DNA from: a virus
DNA: 23,783 bases
Reading direction: 5' to 3' (one strand)
IMG/VR virus record: IMGVR_UViG_3300047471_000176
Span: 1 to 23,783 of that record
Shown: in pieces, positions 6,175 through 12,415 of the stretch
Layout: each line of letters opens with the position of its first letter
Numbering within the stretch: position 1 is the stretch's first letter
Notes under the pieces: generated by a model
What the model was told of the DNA's origin: nothing
The model's input: only the letters and a program-made list of their open reading frames with translations
Database searches by the model: none
Made by a program: the position numbers and the translations under genes

Positions 6175-7976
6175 GTTTGCGACTTCCACGAGGGTCACGC
6201 AACGTGGCCGTTGACAGTGAGACCAGCGGGCTGTATGTCGATGACGGGGCGCGCATCAGCGTGGTTTCGGCGGCATGGCGCGACGTTCACACCAACAATT
6301 TGAAATCTGACGCGTGGGCGTTCGATCACGGGCGCAATGCGAAGGCGGGCCAAGACGACTTGTTGGCGCTGATTGACGCTGACCCGAATAGAACGCAATT
6401 TGAATGGAACGTGCTAATGCAATGGCTCAATCAACAACGGTTGATCATGCATAACGCCTATTTCGATTTGCAAATGTTTCACGCGGGTCATCGTGAATAC
6501 GGGTTTGGCATTGACTTGACTGACGCATTAGTGCACGACACGATGTTGACGCAATGGGTTCTTGAGCCGACAGAATCAGCGGCGTTGAAATCAACGGCGT
6601 CGCGCATATGGGGTGCGAATGAAAGTGCGTCGGCGCGAGCTATCGAAGCGCAGTTGGAAACCAACGGCGGGCGCTATGACTTTTTGCCGTGGGCTGAAGT
6701 CAGTGAGTATGCACGCCAAGATGCTGAATTGACGTTGCGACTGGCCGAGCGGCAATTTGATTTGCTTGAAGGCTCAAGTGAGTATTTGAGCGAACAAGTC
6801 GAAACCGAATTGAAAGTGTGCAAGGCGCTCACCCGCATGGCATATCGCGGCATTGGTTATGACGCGACACGTTCGCGATTGGAAGGCGCCAAGGCGAAAG
6901 CACAAATAGCGAAGGTGTCACACGAATTGCCTTTCAAGTTGACCGAAGCCGCCACACGGGCGTGGTTTATCAACACGTGTCGGTGCATACCGCATTGCAT
7001 GACGGCGGGCAAGAAAGCATCATTGAGTGAATGTTGCATCAGAAGTTTTCAGGCGCAAGGCGCGCCGTGGGCTGATGAATACGCGACATTGCAAAAGTTG
7101 AAGCGAACCGTGAGCGTGTATTACGACGGCTACGCCAAGGCGACGGGTGTTGACGGGCGACTCCGAACGGACTACAAACAAATGGGCACGATTTCGATGC
7201 GCTTCAGTTCGCATCGTGTCAATTTGCAAGCCATACCCCAAGACCACAAGCTTGAGCGCCTTGAGGGCGTGGTGTTGCCGCGCGCGTTGTTTCGTGCAAG
7301 CGAAGGGCAACAATTGTGGGAATTCGATTTAGGACAAGCCGAAGCGCGCGTGGGCGCGAAGATTGCGGGTTGCACGTCATGGCTTGAGATGTTCGAAGAG
7401 GGCCGCGATTTGCATAGTGAAACCGCGCGGCAATTGTTTGATGACGATTCACACAAATGGCGACAGATTGGCAAGCGTGCGAACTTCGCATTGATTTACG
7501 GCGTCGGGGCGCATACGTTTCGCGGCGACGTGGAAAAGATGACTGGCGTGATACTCAGTGAGCGTGAGGCGCAAGAAATTGTGACCGAATGGCGCAAGTT
7601 GTTTCCCGAATTCCCGCGCATCAATCATCGCACCGAAGACTTCGCGCGCCGACGTGGTTATGTCGAATTGATTGATGGGCGTAGGCGGTATTTTCGCCCG
7701 TTCGAAGAGATGCATAAGGCGTTCAACGCCGTGGTGCAAGGGTCGATTGCGCAAGTCATCAAGCACATCATGATTGACCTTGATGAATGTGGGTATGACT
7801 TGCTCTTGCAAGTGCACGACTCAATTGTGATTGAACTTGATGCGGGCGACATCGTTGGCAATGGCGCGCTGATCACGCGCCGAATGGGCGAGCTCGCAAC
7901 CAAGATGTGTGGGGTGCCGATGTTCGCTGAAGCGAAGCACTGGCACACGTTGGCTGACGAAAGTGTGAGTGTATGA
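6171..7976 (+). CDS. family A DNA polymerase with 3'-5' exonuclease
   Basis: 601 residues from ATG 6171, preferred over the in-frame TTG at 6135, which would form part of a promoter. Exonuclease motifs: D15/E17 (VAVDSETSGL), N95/D99 (MHNAYFD), Y180/D184 (EYARQDAE). Polymerase motifs: A, FDLGQAEAR with D386; B, R431-x3-K435...F439...Y443-G (O helix; F439 aligns with E. coli Pol I F762); C, QVHDS with H549/D550. It therefore should be the replicative, proofreading phage polymerase. It lacks a 5' nuclease domain, as is usual in phages. Oddity: five cysteines (C270, C272, C276, C288, C289) cluster in the thumb region. The stop overlaps the next start (ATGA 7973). Confidence 0.95.
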   Translation: MSLRLPRGSRNVAVDSETSGLYVDDGARISVVSAAWRDVHTNNLKSDAWAFDHGRNAKAGQDDLLALIDADPNRTQFEWNVLMQWLNQQRLIMHNAYFDLQMFHAGHREYGFGIDLTDALVHDTMLTQWVLEPTESAALKSTASRIWGANESASARAIEAQLETNGGRYDFLPWAEVSEYARQDAELTLRLAERQFDLLEGSSEYLSEQVETELKVCKALTRMAYRGIGYDATRSRLEGAKAKAQIAKVSHELPFKLTEAATRAWFINTCRCIPHCMTAGKKASLSECCIRSFQAQGAPWADEYATLQKLKRTVSVYYDGYAKATGVDGRLRTDYKQMGTISMRFSSHRVNLQAIPQDHKLERLEGVVLPRALFRASEGQQLWEFDLGQAEARVGAKIAGCTSWLEMFEEGRDLHSETARQLFDDDSHKWRQIGKRANFALIYGVGAHTFRGDVEKMTGVILSEREAQEIVTEWRKLFPEFPRINHRTEDFARRRGYVELIDGRRRYFRPFEEMHKAFNAVVQGSIAQVIKHIMIDLDECGYDLLLQVHDSIVIELDAGDIVGNGALITRRMGELATKMCGVPMFAEAKHWHTLADESVSV

Positions 7977-8128
7977 AAAATCAAAAACGAAAGTGTTACC
8001 CGCGATGTTGGTTTGCGTATCCGGGCCGCGTTGGCTCATCATCGCCAACGTGCGTGCGGTGCGGTTCACCTAATCCGCGTTATCGCAGTGGCGATGACGA
8101 CCGTTTGCATGATCGGTATTGGTCATGA
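7973..8128 (+). CDS. 51-residue basic Cys protein, putative zinc-binding
   Basis: Translates from ATG 7973, overlapping the polymerase stop, to TGA 8126-8128, which overlaps the next start. Four cysteines form two pairs (C-Y-P-R-C near residues 8-12 and CVRCG near 27-31), so a small zinc finger is plausible. The N-terminus is basic (MKNQKRKC) and the tail is DDDRLHDRYWS. Presumably nucleic-acid binding; family not recognised. Confidence 0.65.
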   Translation: MKNQKRKCYPRCWFAYPGRVGSSSPTCVRCGSPNPRYRSGDDDRLHDRYWS

Positions 8129-8141
8129 GAGTGCTCGCCAT
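8124..8141 (+). repeat. 18-bp direct repeat, left copy
   Basis: CATGAGAGTGCTCGCCAT at the start of the esterase gene is identical to 8993-9010 at the start of the RuvC-like gene. The copies are 869 bp apart and bracket the esterase gene. Confidence 0.75.
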
Positions 8142-8997
8142 TGTTGTGTTGTTGACGGCGTGGATTGTGACGCCGCACAACACCGTGACTGTGCATCGAA
8201 ATTTGTATGTCGTGTTGGGTGATTCGAATGCGATGGATTCTGAATCGTACGCAATCAATCCATTCACATTCAAGAATTACTACGGCACAGCGATTCAAAA
8301 TGGCGCTGACGCGCACGACTATTTGGCGTGGACATCATGGGATATGAAAGCGTCAGTGCACAACGTGGTTGGTCTTGATGCGGCGCAGTATCGAAGTGAC
8401 GGCACGCAAATCTTTGGCCCTGAATTGGGATTAGCTCGCGGGCTGTGGAATAGGTATCACGTGGGCGCAACGTTCGTGAAGGGCGCGCCACTCAATGCCT
8501 CAGTAGCGAATTGGTTGCCCGCGTCAATGATCACCTATCTGAAAGAACTGGTTGCCAAGATCAAAATTGTTATTGCTTTTGATACGGCGCGCGGGCACGC
8601 TGATGTTGTGCGCGGTTTCTACTGGAATCAGGGCGTGGCCGATGTGAACAAAGCAACGACTAAGGCGCAGTACGTCGCGCGGCTCAAGGTGGTCATTTCG
8701 TATCTTCGCGTGAGTTTCAATGCCGCAACGGCGCCGTTGGTCATCAGTGAAATTGATTTGACCAAGAACATTGCCTACCGTCAAGCCAATGGTGGTTGCA
8801 ATAATCCATATTTGTCATGCGCCCAAGAGACAACGGGCAATGATGTGATTCGCTCAGCTCAAGTGGCAATGACCACAGCATTTTCTCACACGTATGTTGT
8901 CGATACGCGCGGGTTGACACGCGCGACGAATGGCGTACATCTTGATGATGCGGGCGATTTGACATTGGGCTACGCACTAGCGAAGGTGACGCCATGA
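8125..8997 (+). CDS. secreted or anchored SGNH/SASA-type esterase
   Basis: A 290-residue protein. Residues 1-16 are hydrophobic (signal or membrane anchor). GDSNA at 32-36 provides nucleophile S34. FGPELGLARGL (97-107) and FYWNQGVADV (165-174) match blocks of the SASA/carbohydrate-esterase subgroup of SGNH hydrolases. The C-terminal block reads TNGVHLDDAG (268-277) with H272. The usual catalytic Asp at H-3 is Asn (N269), so it may work as a dyad or be altered in activity. The likely role is deacetylating a cell-surface or capsular sugar. It interrupts a replication gene run, and its first six residues (MRVLAI) and their DNA equal the start of the next gene, suggesting insertion as a moron. 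Starts and stops by ATGA overlaps. Confidence 0.78.
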   Translation: MRVLAIVVLLTAWIVTPHNTVTVHRNLYVVLGDSNAMDSESYAINPFTFKNYYGTAIQNGADAHDYLAWTSWDMKASVHNVVGLDAAQYRSDGTQIFGPELGLARGLWNRYHVGATFVKGAPLNASVANWLPASMITYLKELVAKIKIVIAFDTARGHADVVRGFYWNQGVADVNKATTKAQYVARLKVVISYLRVSFNAATAPLVISEIDLTKNIAYRQANGGCNNPYLSCAQETTGNDVIRSAQVAMTTAFSHTYVVDTRGLTRATNGVHLDDAGDLTLGYALAKVTP

Positions 8998-9010
8998 GAG
9001 TGCTCGCCAT
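8993..9010 (+). repeat. 18-bp direct repeat, right copy
   Basis: Identical to 8124-8141. Here it encodes the MRVLAI that begins the RuvC fold, so this copy is probably the ancestral one. Confidence 0.75.
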
Positions 9011-9404
9011 CGACCCCGGCGAAGTGCATTGCGGCGTCGCATTTTTTGACGATGGCGTTTGCACGCATACCGAAGAGTGCAAGCCATCGACGTTATTTGA
9101 GCATTTGGTTTTTGAGATGCTTGACGTTGTCGTATGTGAGGAGTTTCGACTTTATCCTTGGACAGCGGGCGCGCAATCGTTTTCGTCAATGGCGACGTGT
9201 GAAGTCATTGGCGTCATCAAATACATATGCGAGCAAGAAAGTATGCCGCTTGTTATGCAATCAGCGACGATCAAGAAAGTTGCGAGTGCGCAAATGAAAG
9301 CGCGTGGTGTTGACAATCTCGCGGTCGTGCAACGCAAGGGCGGGCACGCAGTTGACGCGTTCTTGCACGGGTGGTTCTACATCAATCAAACGAAAGGCGT
9401 GTGA
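8994..9404 (+). CDS. RuvC-like Holliday junction resolvase
   Basis: A 136-residue protein. The start MRVLAIDPG carries the first catalytic Asp (D7) of the RuvC/RNase H fold. VVVCEEFRLYP (about 45-55) supplies the acidic residue after the central strand. The C-terminal GGHAVDAFLHGWF (about 115-127) has the HxxDA motif of the last catalytic residue. This is the compact phage form that resolves branched DNA before packaging. It lies downstream of the polymerase, separated only by a zinc-finger-like gene and the esterase. The ATG overlaps the esterase stop. Confidence 0.85.
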   Translation: MRVLAIDPGEVHCGVAFFDDGVCTHTEECKPSTLFEHLVFEMLDVVVCEEFRLYPWTAGAQSFSSMATCEVIGVIKYICEQESMPLVMQSATIKKVASAQMKARGVDNLAVVQRKGGHAVDAFLHGWFYINQTKGV

Positions 9405-9405
9405 C

Positions 9406-9567
9406 ATGGCAAATTGTGAGCATTGTGGGTATGACGGCGACGCGATGGGCGATGAGTTACAAGACTTGCGTGTGTTGCGCGACAAGCAAGCCACAGTTAT
9501 CGATGCGCAACATGACGCGCTTGATGACATCGACACCATTACAGCGAAAGGGTTGAAACTACGATGA
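9406..9567 (+). CDS. 53-residue acidic protein with CxxC
   Basis: ATG 9406 begins one base after the RuvC stop. The N-terminus has MANCEHCGYDGD (CxxC), followed by an acidic helix (ELQDLRVLRDKQATVIDAQHDALDDIDTI) that could form a coiled coil. In-frame starts upstream would overlap the RuvC gene by about 100 bases, so 9406 is preferred. The stop overlaps the next ATG at 9564. Function unknown. Confidence 0.65.
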   Translation: MANCEHCGYDGDAMGDELQDLRVLRDKQATVIDAQHDALDDIDTITAKGLKLR

Positions 9568-9842
9568 CGGCTAACGGCATCATCATTGGCTACAAGGGCG
9601 ATGGCGACGTGACGGTGTATGCCGTGGCATCGGGTGCGCTGATGTGTGAGAGTGCGCACCACGAGAGTGGCGAGCTCTTCGGCGTCACGTCGGCGGCTGA
9701 AATGGCAACGCACGTGCGCGAGCATGTGAAGTTGGGTCATAGCGTGCCACAGGTACAATTTGCACGGTTCGAACATGATCAGTTGGCGTGGCAACGTTGG
9801 CTCAATACGTTCGATGAAACGGGGTCACATGTCGTGGGCTGA
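9564..9842 (+). CDS. unknown 92-residue protein
   Basis: Starts by ATGA overlap. Two strands appear in the N-terminus (GIIIGYKGDGDVTVYAVASGALMCES), followed by a helix (SAAEMATHVREHVKLGHS) and an aromatic C-terminal part (QVQFARFEHDQLAWQRWLNTFDE). It is a compact alpha/beta protein with no recognisable motif. Position among small genes between the replication and lysis regions gives no strong hint. Confidence 0.65.
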   Translation: MTANGIIIGYKGDGDVTVYAVASGALMCESAHHESGELFGVTSAAEMATHVREHVKLGHSVPQVQFARFEHDQLAWQRWLNTFDETGSHVVG

Positions 9843-9893
9843 ATTCAAGCAAGTGTGGTGCGATTACGTCAGGTGCACGAAAAGTTGGTTTCG

Positions 9894-10094
9894 ATGAGAA
9901 TGGTGACGTGTGATCGATGCGCGACGCCGCATGATGAATCGGTGAGTGGCATTAGCCCGTGCCGTAATCCACAAGAGGTACGCAATACTGAAACGCCGTG
10001 CCCGGTGTGTCACCACACGCATGACCAAGGGTTGATGTGTTTGACCGTGCTAGAGCTCGACGGGGGCCAAGTCGCATGTCAGTGTGTGAAATGA
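9894..10094 (+). CDS. zinc-ribbon-like small protein
   Basis: 66 residues from ATG 9894; GTG 9855 in the same frame is an alternative that adds 13 residues. Pattern: CDRC near residues 6-9, a single Cys, CPVCHHTH around 35-42, then C and CQC at the end. This is enough for two zinc knuckles. The stop overlaps the next start (ATGA at 10091). Function unknown, probably nucleic-acid or protein binding. Confidence 0.65.
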   Translation: MRMVTCDRCATPHDESVSGISPCRNPQEVRNTETPCPVCHHTHDQGLMCLTVLELDGGQVACQCVK

Positions 10095-10435
10095 AAGACC
10101 CCCGCGAGGCAATCCGCGAACGGTGCGGCGCGATACGGGCGCGAGTCACGGCAGTTTCAACAGGGCCGTGGGTTGACTATCACGGCGACAAGGTTGGCTA
10201 CTGCGACTGGCTGGCAGATTACGCCGAAGATGCCGATATGGAACTGGTGAACAACGCCCCCGAGGACATCGCGTGGTTACTCGACCAACTCACCGAGCAT
10301 GACCGCCGACTCGATGCCATCGCGGAAGCCGACCGCAATTACGCCGACACCGAACAGGACGAGTATCTGTTCCGTCAGACCGTCCGCGCCATCTTGGACG
10401 CACCTATCAATGAGACTGAGTCTCGAAACGTATGA
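10091..10435 (+). CDS. unknown acidic helical protein
   Basis: 114 residues from ATG 10091 (ATGA overlap). Residues 1-20 form a basic helix (DPREAIRERCGAIRARV). The middle has WVDYHGDKVGYCDWLADYAEDADMELVNNAPEDIAWLLDQLTEHDRRLDAIAEADR, a pattern frequent in small actinophage proteins of unknown role. The second half is strongly acidic and helical. The last codons contain the palindrome at 10411-10425. Codon use here is richer in GCC/CGC/GAC than in neighbours, so it may have been acquired separately. Confidence 0.72.
   Translation: MKDPREAIRERCGAIRARVTAVSTGPWVDYHGDKVGYCDWLADYAEDADMELVNNAPEDIAWLLDQLTEHDRRLDAIAEADRNYADTEQDEYLFRQTVRAILDAPINETESRNV
10411..10425. promoter_or_regulatory. second copy of the TGAGACT palindrome
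   Basis: TGAGACTGAGTCTCG differs from the copy at 6111-6125 only in the central base and the last base. It lies inside the end of the upstream gene, six bases before ATG 10432. Confidence 0.45.
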
Positions 10436-11070
10436 AAACGCCGCCAAATCTCACGTTGGTCAAGCCGCTGTGTGATCGTAAGACGTGCCCAATGTTCGGC
10501 AAGCCGCACGATAAATGCCGCGCTCACAATCAATCAGGTAAGCCGTGCGGCAAACCGCCGATGGCGGGCATGATTGTGTGCCGTACACACGGCGGCGCTA
10601 AGAAAAGCGCGAAGCGCAACGCCAGTGAGCGCATCGCCGTCAATGAAGTCATCAGTAAGGCGCGCAAGCTTATTGCGTTTGACGCTGATGATTCTGAAAC
10701 GCCTGAAGACGGTTTGTTGCGACAAGTGTTGTGGTCAGGTCAAATCACGCGCGCACTGGCCGACATCGTCAAAGACTTGACCGATGACACGTTGACGCAA
10801 CGCGGTATGGGCGGGTCAGTGCAACTCAATGTCTTCATGCAATGGTTCACTGAAGAGCGCGTGACGCACGCGAAGTTGTGCAAGCTCGCGATTGACGCCG
10901 GTATTGAACAACGACACATTGACATACTTGAGCGTCAAGCCGGTCAGATTGTTTCAGTCATCGTGGCCGTGTTGCAATCGCCGCGACTCAACTTGACGAC
11001 TGAGCAAATTACCAATGGCCGTGTTGCCGCCGCTGAAGTCTTGCGCGCATTGCCGGCGGGGGCGAAATAG
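10432..11070 (+). CDS. HGG-motif zinc protein, possible small terminase subunit
   Basis: A 212-residue protein. The N-terminus is a Cys/His module: C14, C19, C29, H32, C39, C50 and H53 within CRAHNQSGKPCGKPPMAGMI and VCRTHGGAKKSA. This matches the 'H...GKPC...P...G..VC..HGG' pattern found in phage HGG-motif proteins. The remaining 150 residues are helical (QITRALADIVKDLTDD, then ERVTHAKLCKLAIDAGI, EQRHIDILERQAGQIVSVI). Proteins of this kind often sit near terminase genes in actinophages, and a DNA-recognition role in packaging is plausible. Here the large subunit is 9.5 kb away, so this is inference. Start by ATGA overlap; the palindrome lies just upstream. Confidence 0.75.
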   Translation: MKTPPNLTLVKPLCDRKTCPMFGKPHDKCRAHNQSGKPCGKPPMAGMIVCRTHGGAKKSAKRNASERIAVNEVISKARKLIAFDADDSETPEDGLLRQVLWSGQITRALADIVKDLTDDTLTQRGMGGSVQLNVFMQWFTEERVTHAKLCKLAIDAGIEQRHIDILERQAGQIVSVIVAVLQSPRLNLTTEQITNGRVAAAEVLRALPAGAK

Positions 11071-11255
11071 TGCGACGCGAATGTGCTTGGTGCGACGGCC
11101 AAGCTATCGCTATGCTCATTGATGACCAAGAGCACTACGGCAAAGCCGTTTGCGAAAAGCATTTGCAAGTTGAAGACGCGCTTGAGTGCGAATTGCGCAT
11201 ACTCCGATTCGATGTTGCGAAGGGTGGTGAGGCCATGAAGCCAACGCTGTGCTGA
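11070..11255 (+). CDS. 61-residue Cys-motif protein
   Basis: The GTG at 11070 overlaps the TAG of the previous gene (TAGTG). The pattern CAWCDG near the N-terminus and VCEKH near residue 29 gives a likely four-ligand zinc site (CxxC...CxxH). A helix (LQVEDALECELRILRFDVAKGG) follows. Probably real given the tight overlap and metal-site pattern; function unknown. Confidence 0.6.
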   Translation: MRRECAWCDGQAIAMLIDDQEHYGKAVCEKHLQVEDALECELRILRFDVAKGGEAMKPTLC

Positions 11256-11279
11256 TACCCCTTCAAGCATTGGAGAGTC

Positions 11280-11747
11280 TTGATTACCAAACAACGAATC
11301 ATCATTGCAAATTTTATTATCATCATCGCACTGGCATTGACGTTCGCCATTAGCGATGCGCCCACGTCACAGGCGACGACGGCGCCCATAACCGCGCACG
11401 TTCGGGTTCACACTGACACCCGTGGCGCCTATCGGCATTGGCGCTTTCAAGTGTGGCGACACGCGTTGTATGTTCAATGGATTGCGCAGCTTCAGGCGCA
11501 ACAACACGCGGTCAATCGATTACCTCAAGCGTCGGGTTCGCTCTATGCGCAGTGGTATCGCATCAGCATGTGCGAAGAGGGCGGCGGGTGGTTCAATTCG
11601 GGCTACGCGTTTCCCAACTCACTGGGCATTACCCGGCGCAATTGGTTTAACAATGGCGGCGGTAGTGACGTGAGCGCGTCGGCACAAATAGCCGTCGCAC
11701 AGCGAGTCAACGGCTATGGCCCCGTACCCACGCATTGCCCGTGGTAA
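11280..11747 (+). CDS. secreted Rpf-like/transglycosylase-like protein
   Basis: 155 residues from TTG 11280, preceded by GGAGAG (11272-11277). The N-terminus is a signal peptide or anchor (basic ITKQR, hydrophobic IIIANFIIIIALALTFAI). The C-terminal domain (about 92-155) follows the resuscitation-promoting-factor pattern: WYRISMCEEGGGW with C98 and catalytic-type E99, SLGITRRNW, then SASAQIAVAQRVNGYGPVPTHCP with C153 as the disulphide partner. Rpf proteins are lysozyme-like muralytic enzymes of Actinobacteria. Here it may cleave peptidoglycan at entry or lysis. The export signal implies it acts outside the membrane. A TM peptide and an endolysin gene follow. Confidence 0.78.
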   Translation: MITKQRIIIANFIIIIALALTFAISDAPTSQATTAPITAHVRVHTDTRGAYRHWRFQVWRHALYVQWIAQLQAQQHAVNRLPQASGSLYAQWYRISMCEEGGGWFNSGYAFPNSLGITRRNWFNNGGGSDVSASAQIAVAQRVNGYGPVPTHCPW

Positions 11748-11854
11748 AGCGTCGGGGTAAGAACGCGTGGCGATTGGCGGCGTTGGTCATCATGATCGAC
11801 GTGGCTTTATGGGTGTTCGTCGTGGTGCTCTACGGCATTGACAAGGCGCATTGA
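11741..11854 (+). CDS. 37-residue single-TM peptide, possible holin or spanin-like
   Basis: GTG 11741 overlaps the end of the Rpf-like gene, and the frame runs to TGA 11852-11854. Residues 1-11 are strongly basic (VVKRRGKNAWR); about 12-33 form one transmembrane helix (LAALVIMIDVALWVFVVVLYGI). The tail is IDKAH. Position between two cell-wall hydrolase genes suggests a role in lysis. No homologous family is claimed. Confidence 0.55.
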   Translation: MVKRRGKNAWRLAALVIMIDVALWVFVVVLYGIDKAH

Positions 11855-11888
11855 CACATGCACTTATCGTGACAATGGCGATGGTACG

Positions 11889-11917
11889 TTGGGCGTTGGT
11901 GCCCACCAACGGGCCAA
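11889..11917 (+). terminator. hairpin before the late structural genes
   Basis: CGTTGGT (11894-11900) pairs with ACCAACG (11905-11911) around a GCCC loop. TTGG (11889-11892) and CCAA (11914-11917) extend it across a small internal loop. It is followed by TTCAAAC rather than a U-run. It could be a terminator, an RNA stability element or an attenuator ahead of ATG 11939. Confidence 0.4.
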
Positions 11918-11938
11918 TTCAAACGAGAGTGAGTCACG

Positions 11939-12289
11939 ATGTCTGTAGCGGGTAACCCAGTTTTCAAGGGCGCGTGGGTGGCAGCTACCGCCTACGTTCT
12001 TGATGACGTTGTCATGTTCGATGACCGCCAATATGTGTGCATCAATGCGTCAGGCTCGACGGGCAACCGCCCCGACACTGACGCTGTGCCGCCCACATTC
12101 ACTGGCACCTACTGGTCAGTGATTGCCACTGAGCCGGGTGTTGACGGTCTCAAGCCGTTGACGTATGTGCCACAGGCGCCCACGGCCAGCGCGCCCGCAT
12201 TCATCGAAGGTGGAATGTATTACGACACCACCTTGATGAAGCTTCGCATTGGTGGGGCGACTGGTTGGGAGACCGTCACCAGCGCATAA
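11939..12289 (+). CDS. carbohydrate-binding (CBM5/12-like) structural protein
   Basis: A 116-residue protein. Residues 9-35 (FKGAWVAATAYVLDDVVMFD, then DRQYVCI) match the small beta fold of CBM5/12-like modules: GxWxxxxxYxxxDxVxxxxxxYxC. The PPTFTGTYWSVIA block (about 51-63) is the usual closing strand of the module. The remainder (AFIEGGMYYDTTLMKLRIGGATGWETV) resembles the short beta motif common at the ends of phage tail/fibre proteins. It is probably an adhesin-like virion protein that binds cell-surface glycans. GAGAGTGAG upstream may serve as the ribosome site. A strong hairpin follows the stop. Confidence 0.75.
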   Translation: MSVAGNPVFKGAWVAATAYVLDDVVMFDDRQYVCINASGSTGNRPDTDAVPPTFTGTYWSVIATEPGVDGLKPLTYVPQAPTASAPAFIEGGMYYDTTLMKLRIGGATGWETVTSA

Positions 12290-12319
12290 GCGCACACAAT
12301 CGCATCGGGAAACGCGAGC

Positions 12320-12368
12320 AAATGGCCCCGTGCCTACGTCACATCGGCGTACGGTCACGGGGCCATTT
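12320..12368 (+). terminator. perfect 13-bp hairpin, probable terminator
   Basis: AAATGGCCCCGTG (12320-12332) pairs exactly with CACGGGGCCATTT (12356-12368) around a 23-base loop. The A/U-ended stem makes it potentially bidirectional, with the TTT of the 3' arm acting as a short U-run. It separates the 11939 gene from the promoter of the endolysin. Confidence 0.65.
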
Positions 12369-12379
12369 GTCGTTGATGC

Positions 12380-12408
12380 TTGACGCACGGGCACGTCACA
12401 TGTACGCT
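12380..12408 (+). promoter_or_regulatory. candidate leaderless promoter of the endolysin
   Basis: TTGACG (12380-12385), a 17-base spacer and TACGCT (12403-12408) are followed by seven bases and then ATG 12416. The layout is identical to the element before the DNA polymerase at 6135-6163. It lies directly after the 12320-12368 hairpin, as expected for a new transcription unit. Confidence 0.55.
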
Positions 12409-12415
12409 CACGGCC

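Noticed and set aside
11851-11856. TTGACA as a promoter -35 for the structural genes
   Set aside because: A perfect -35 hexamer, but no TANNNT at 16-18 bases; it overlaps the end of the TM peptide gene.
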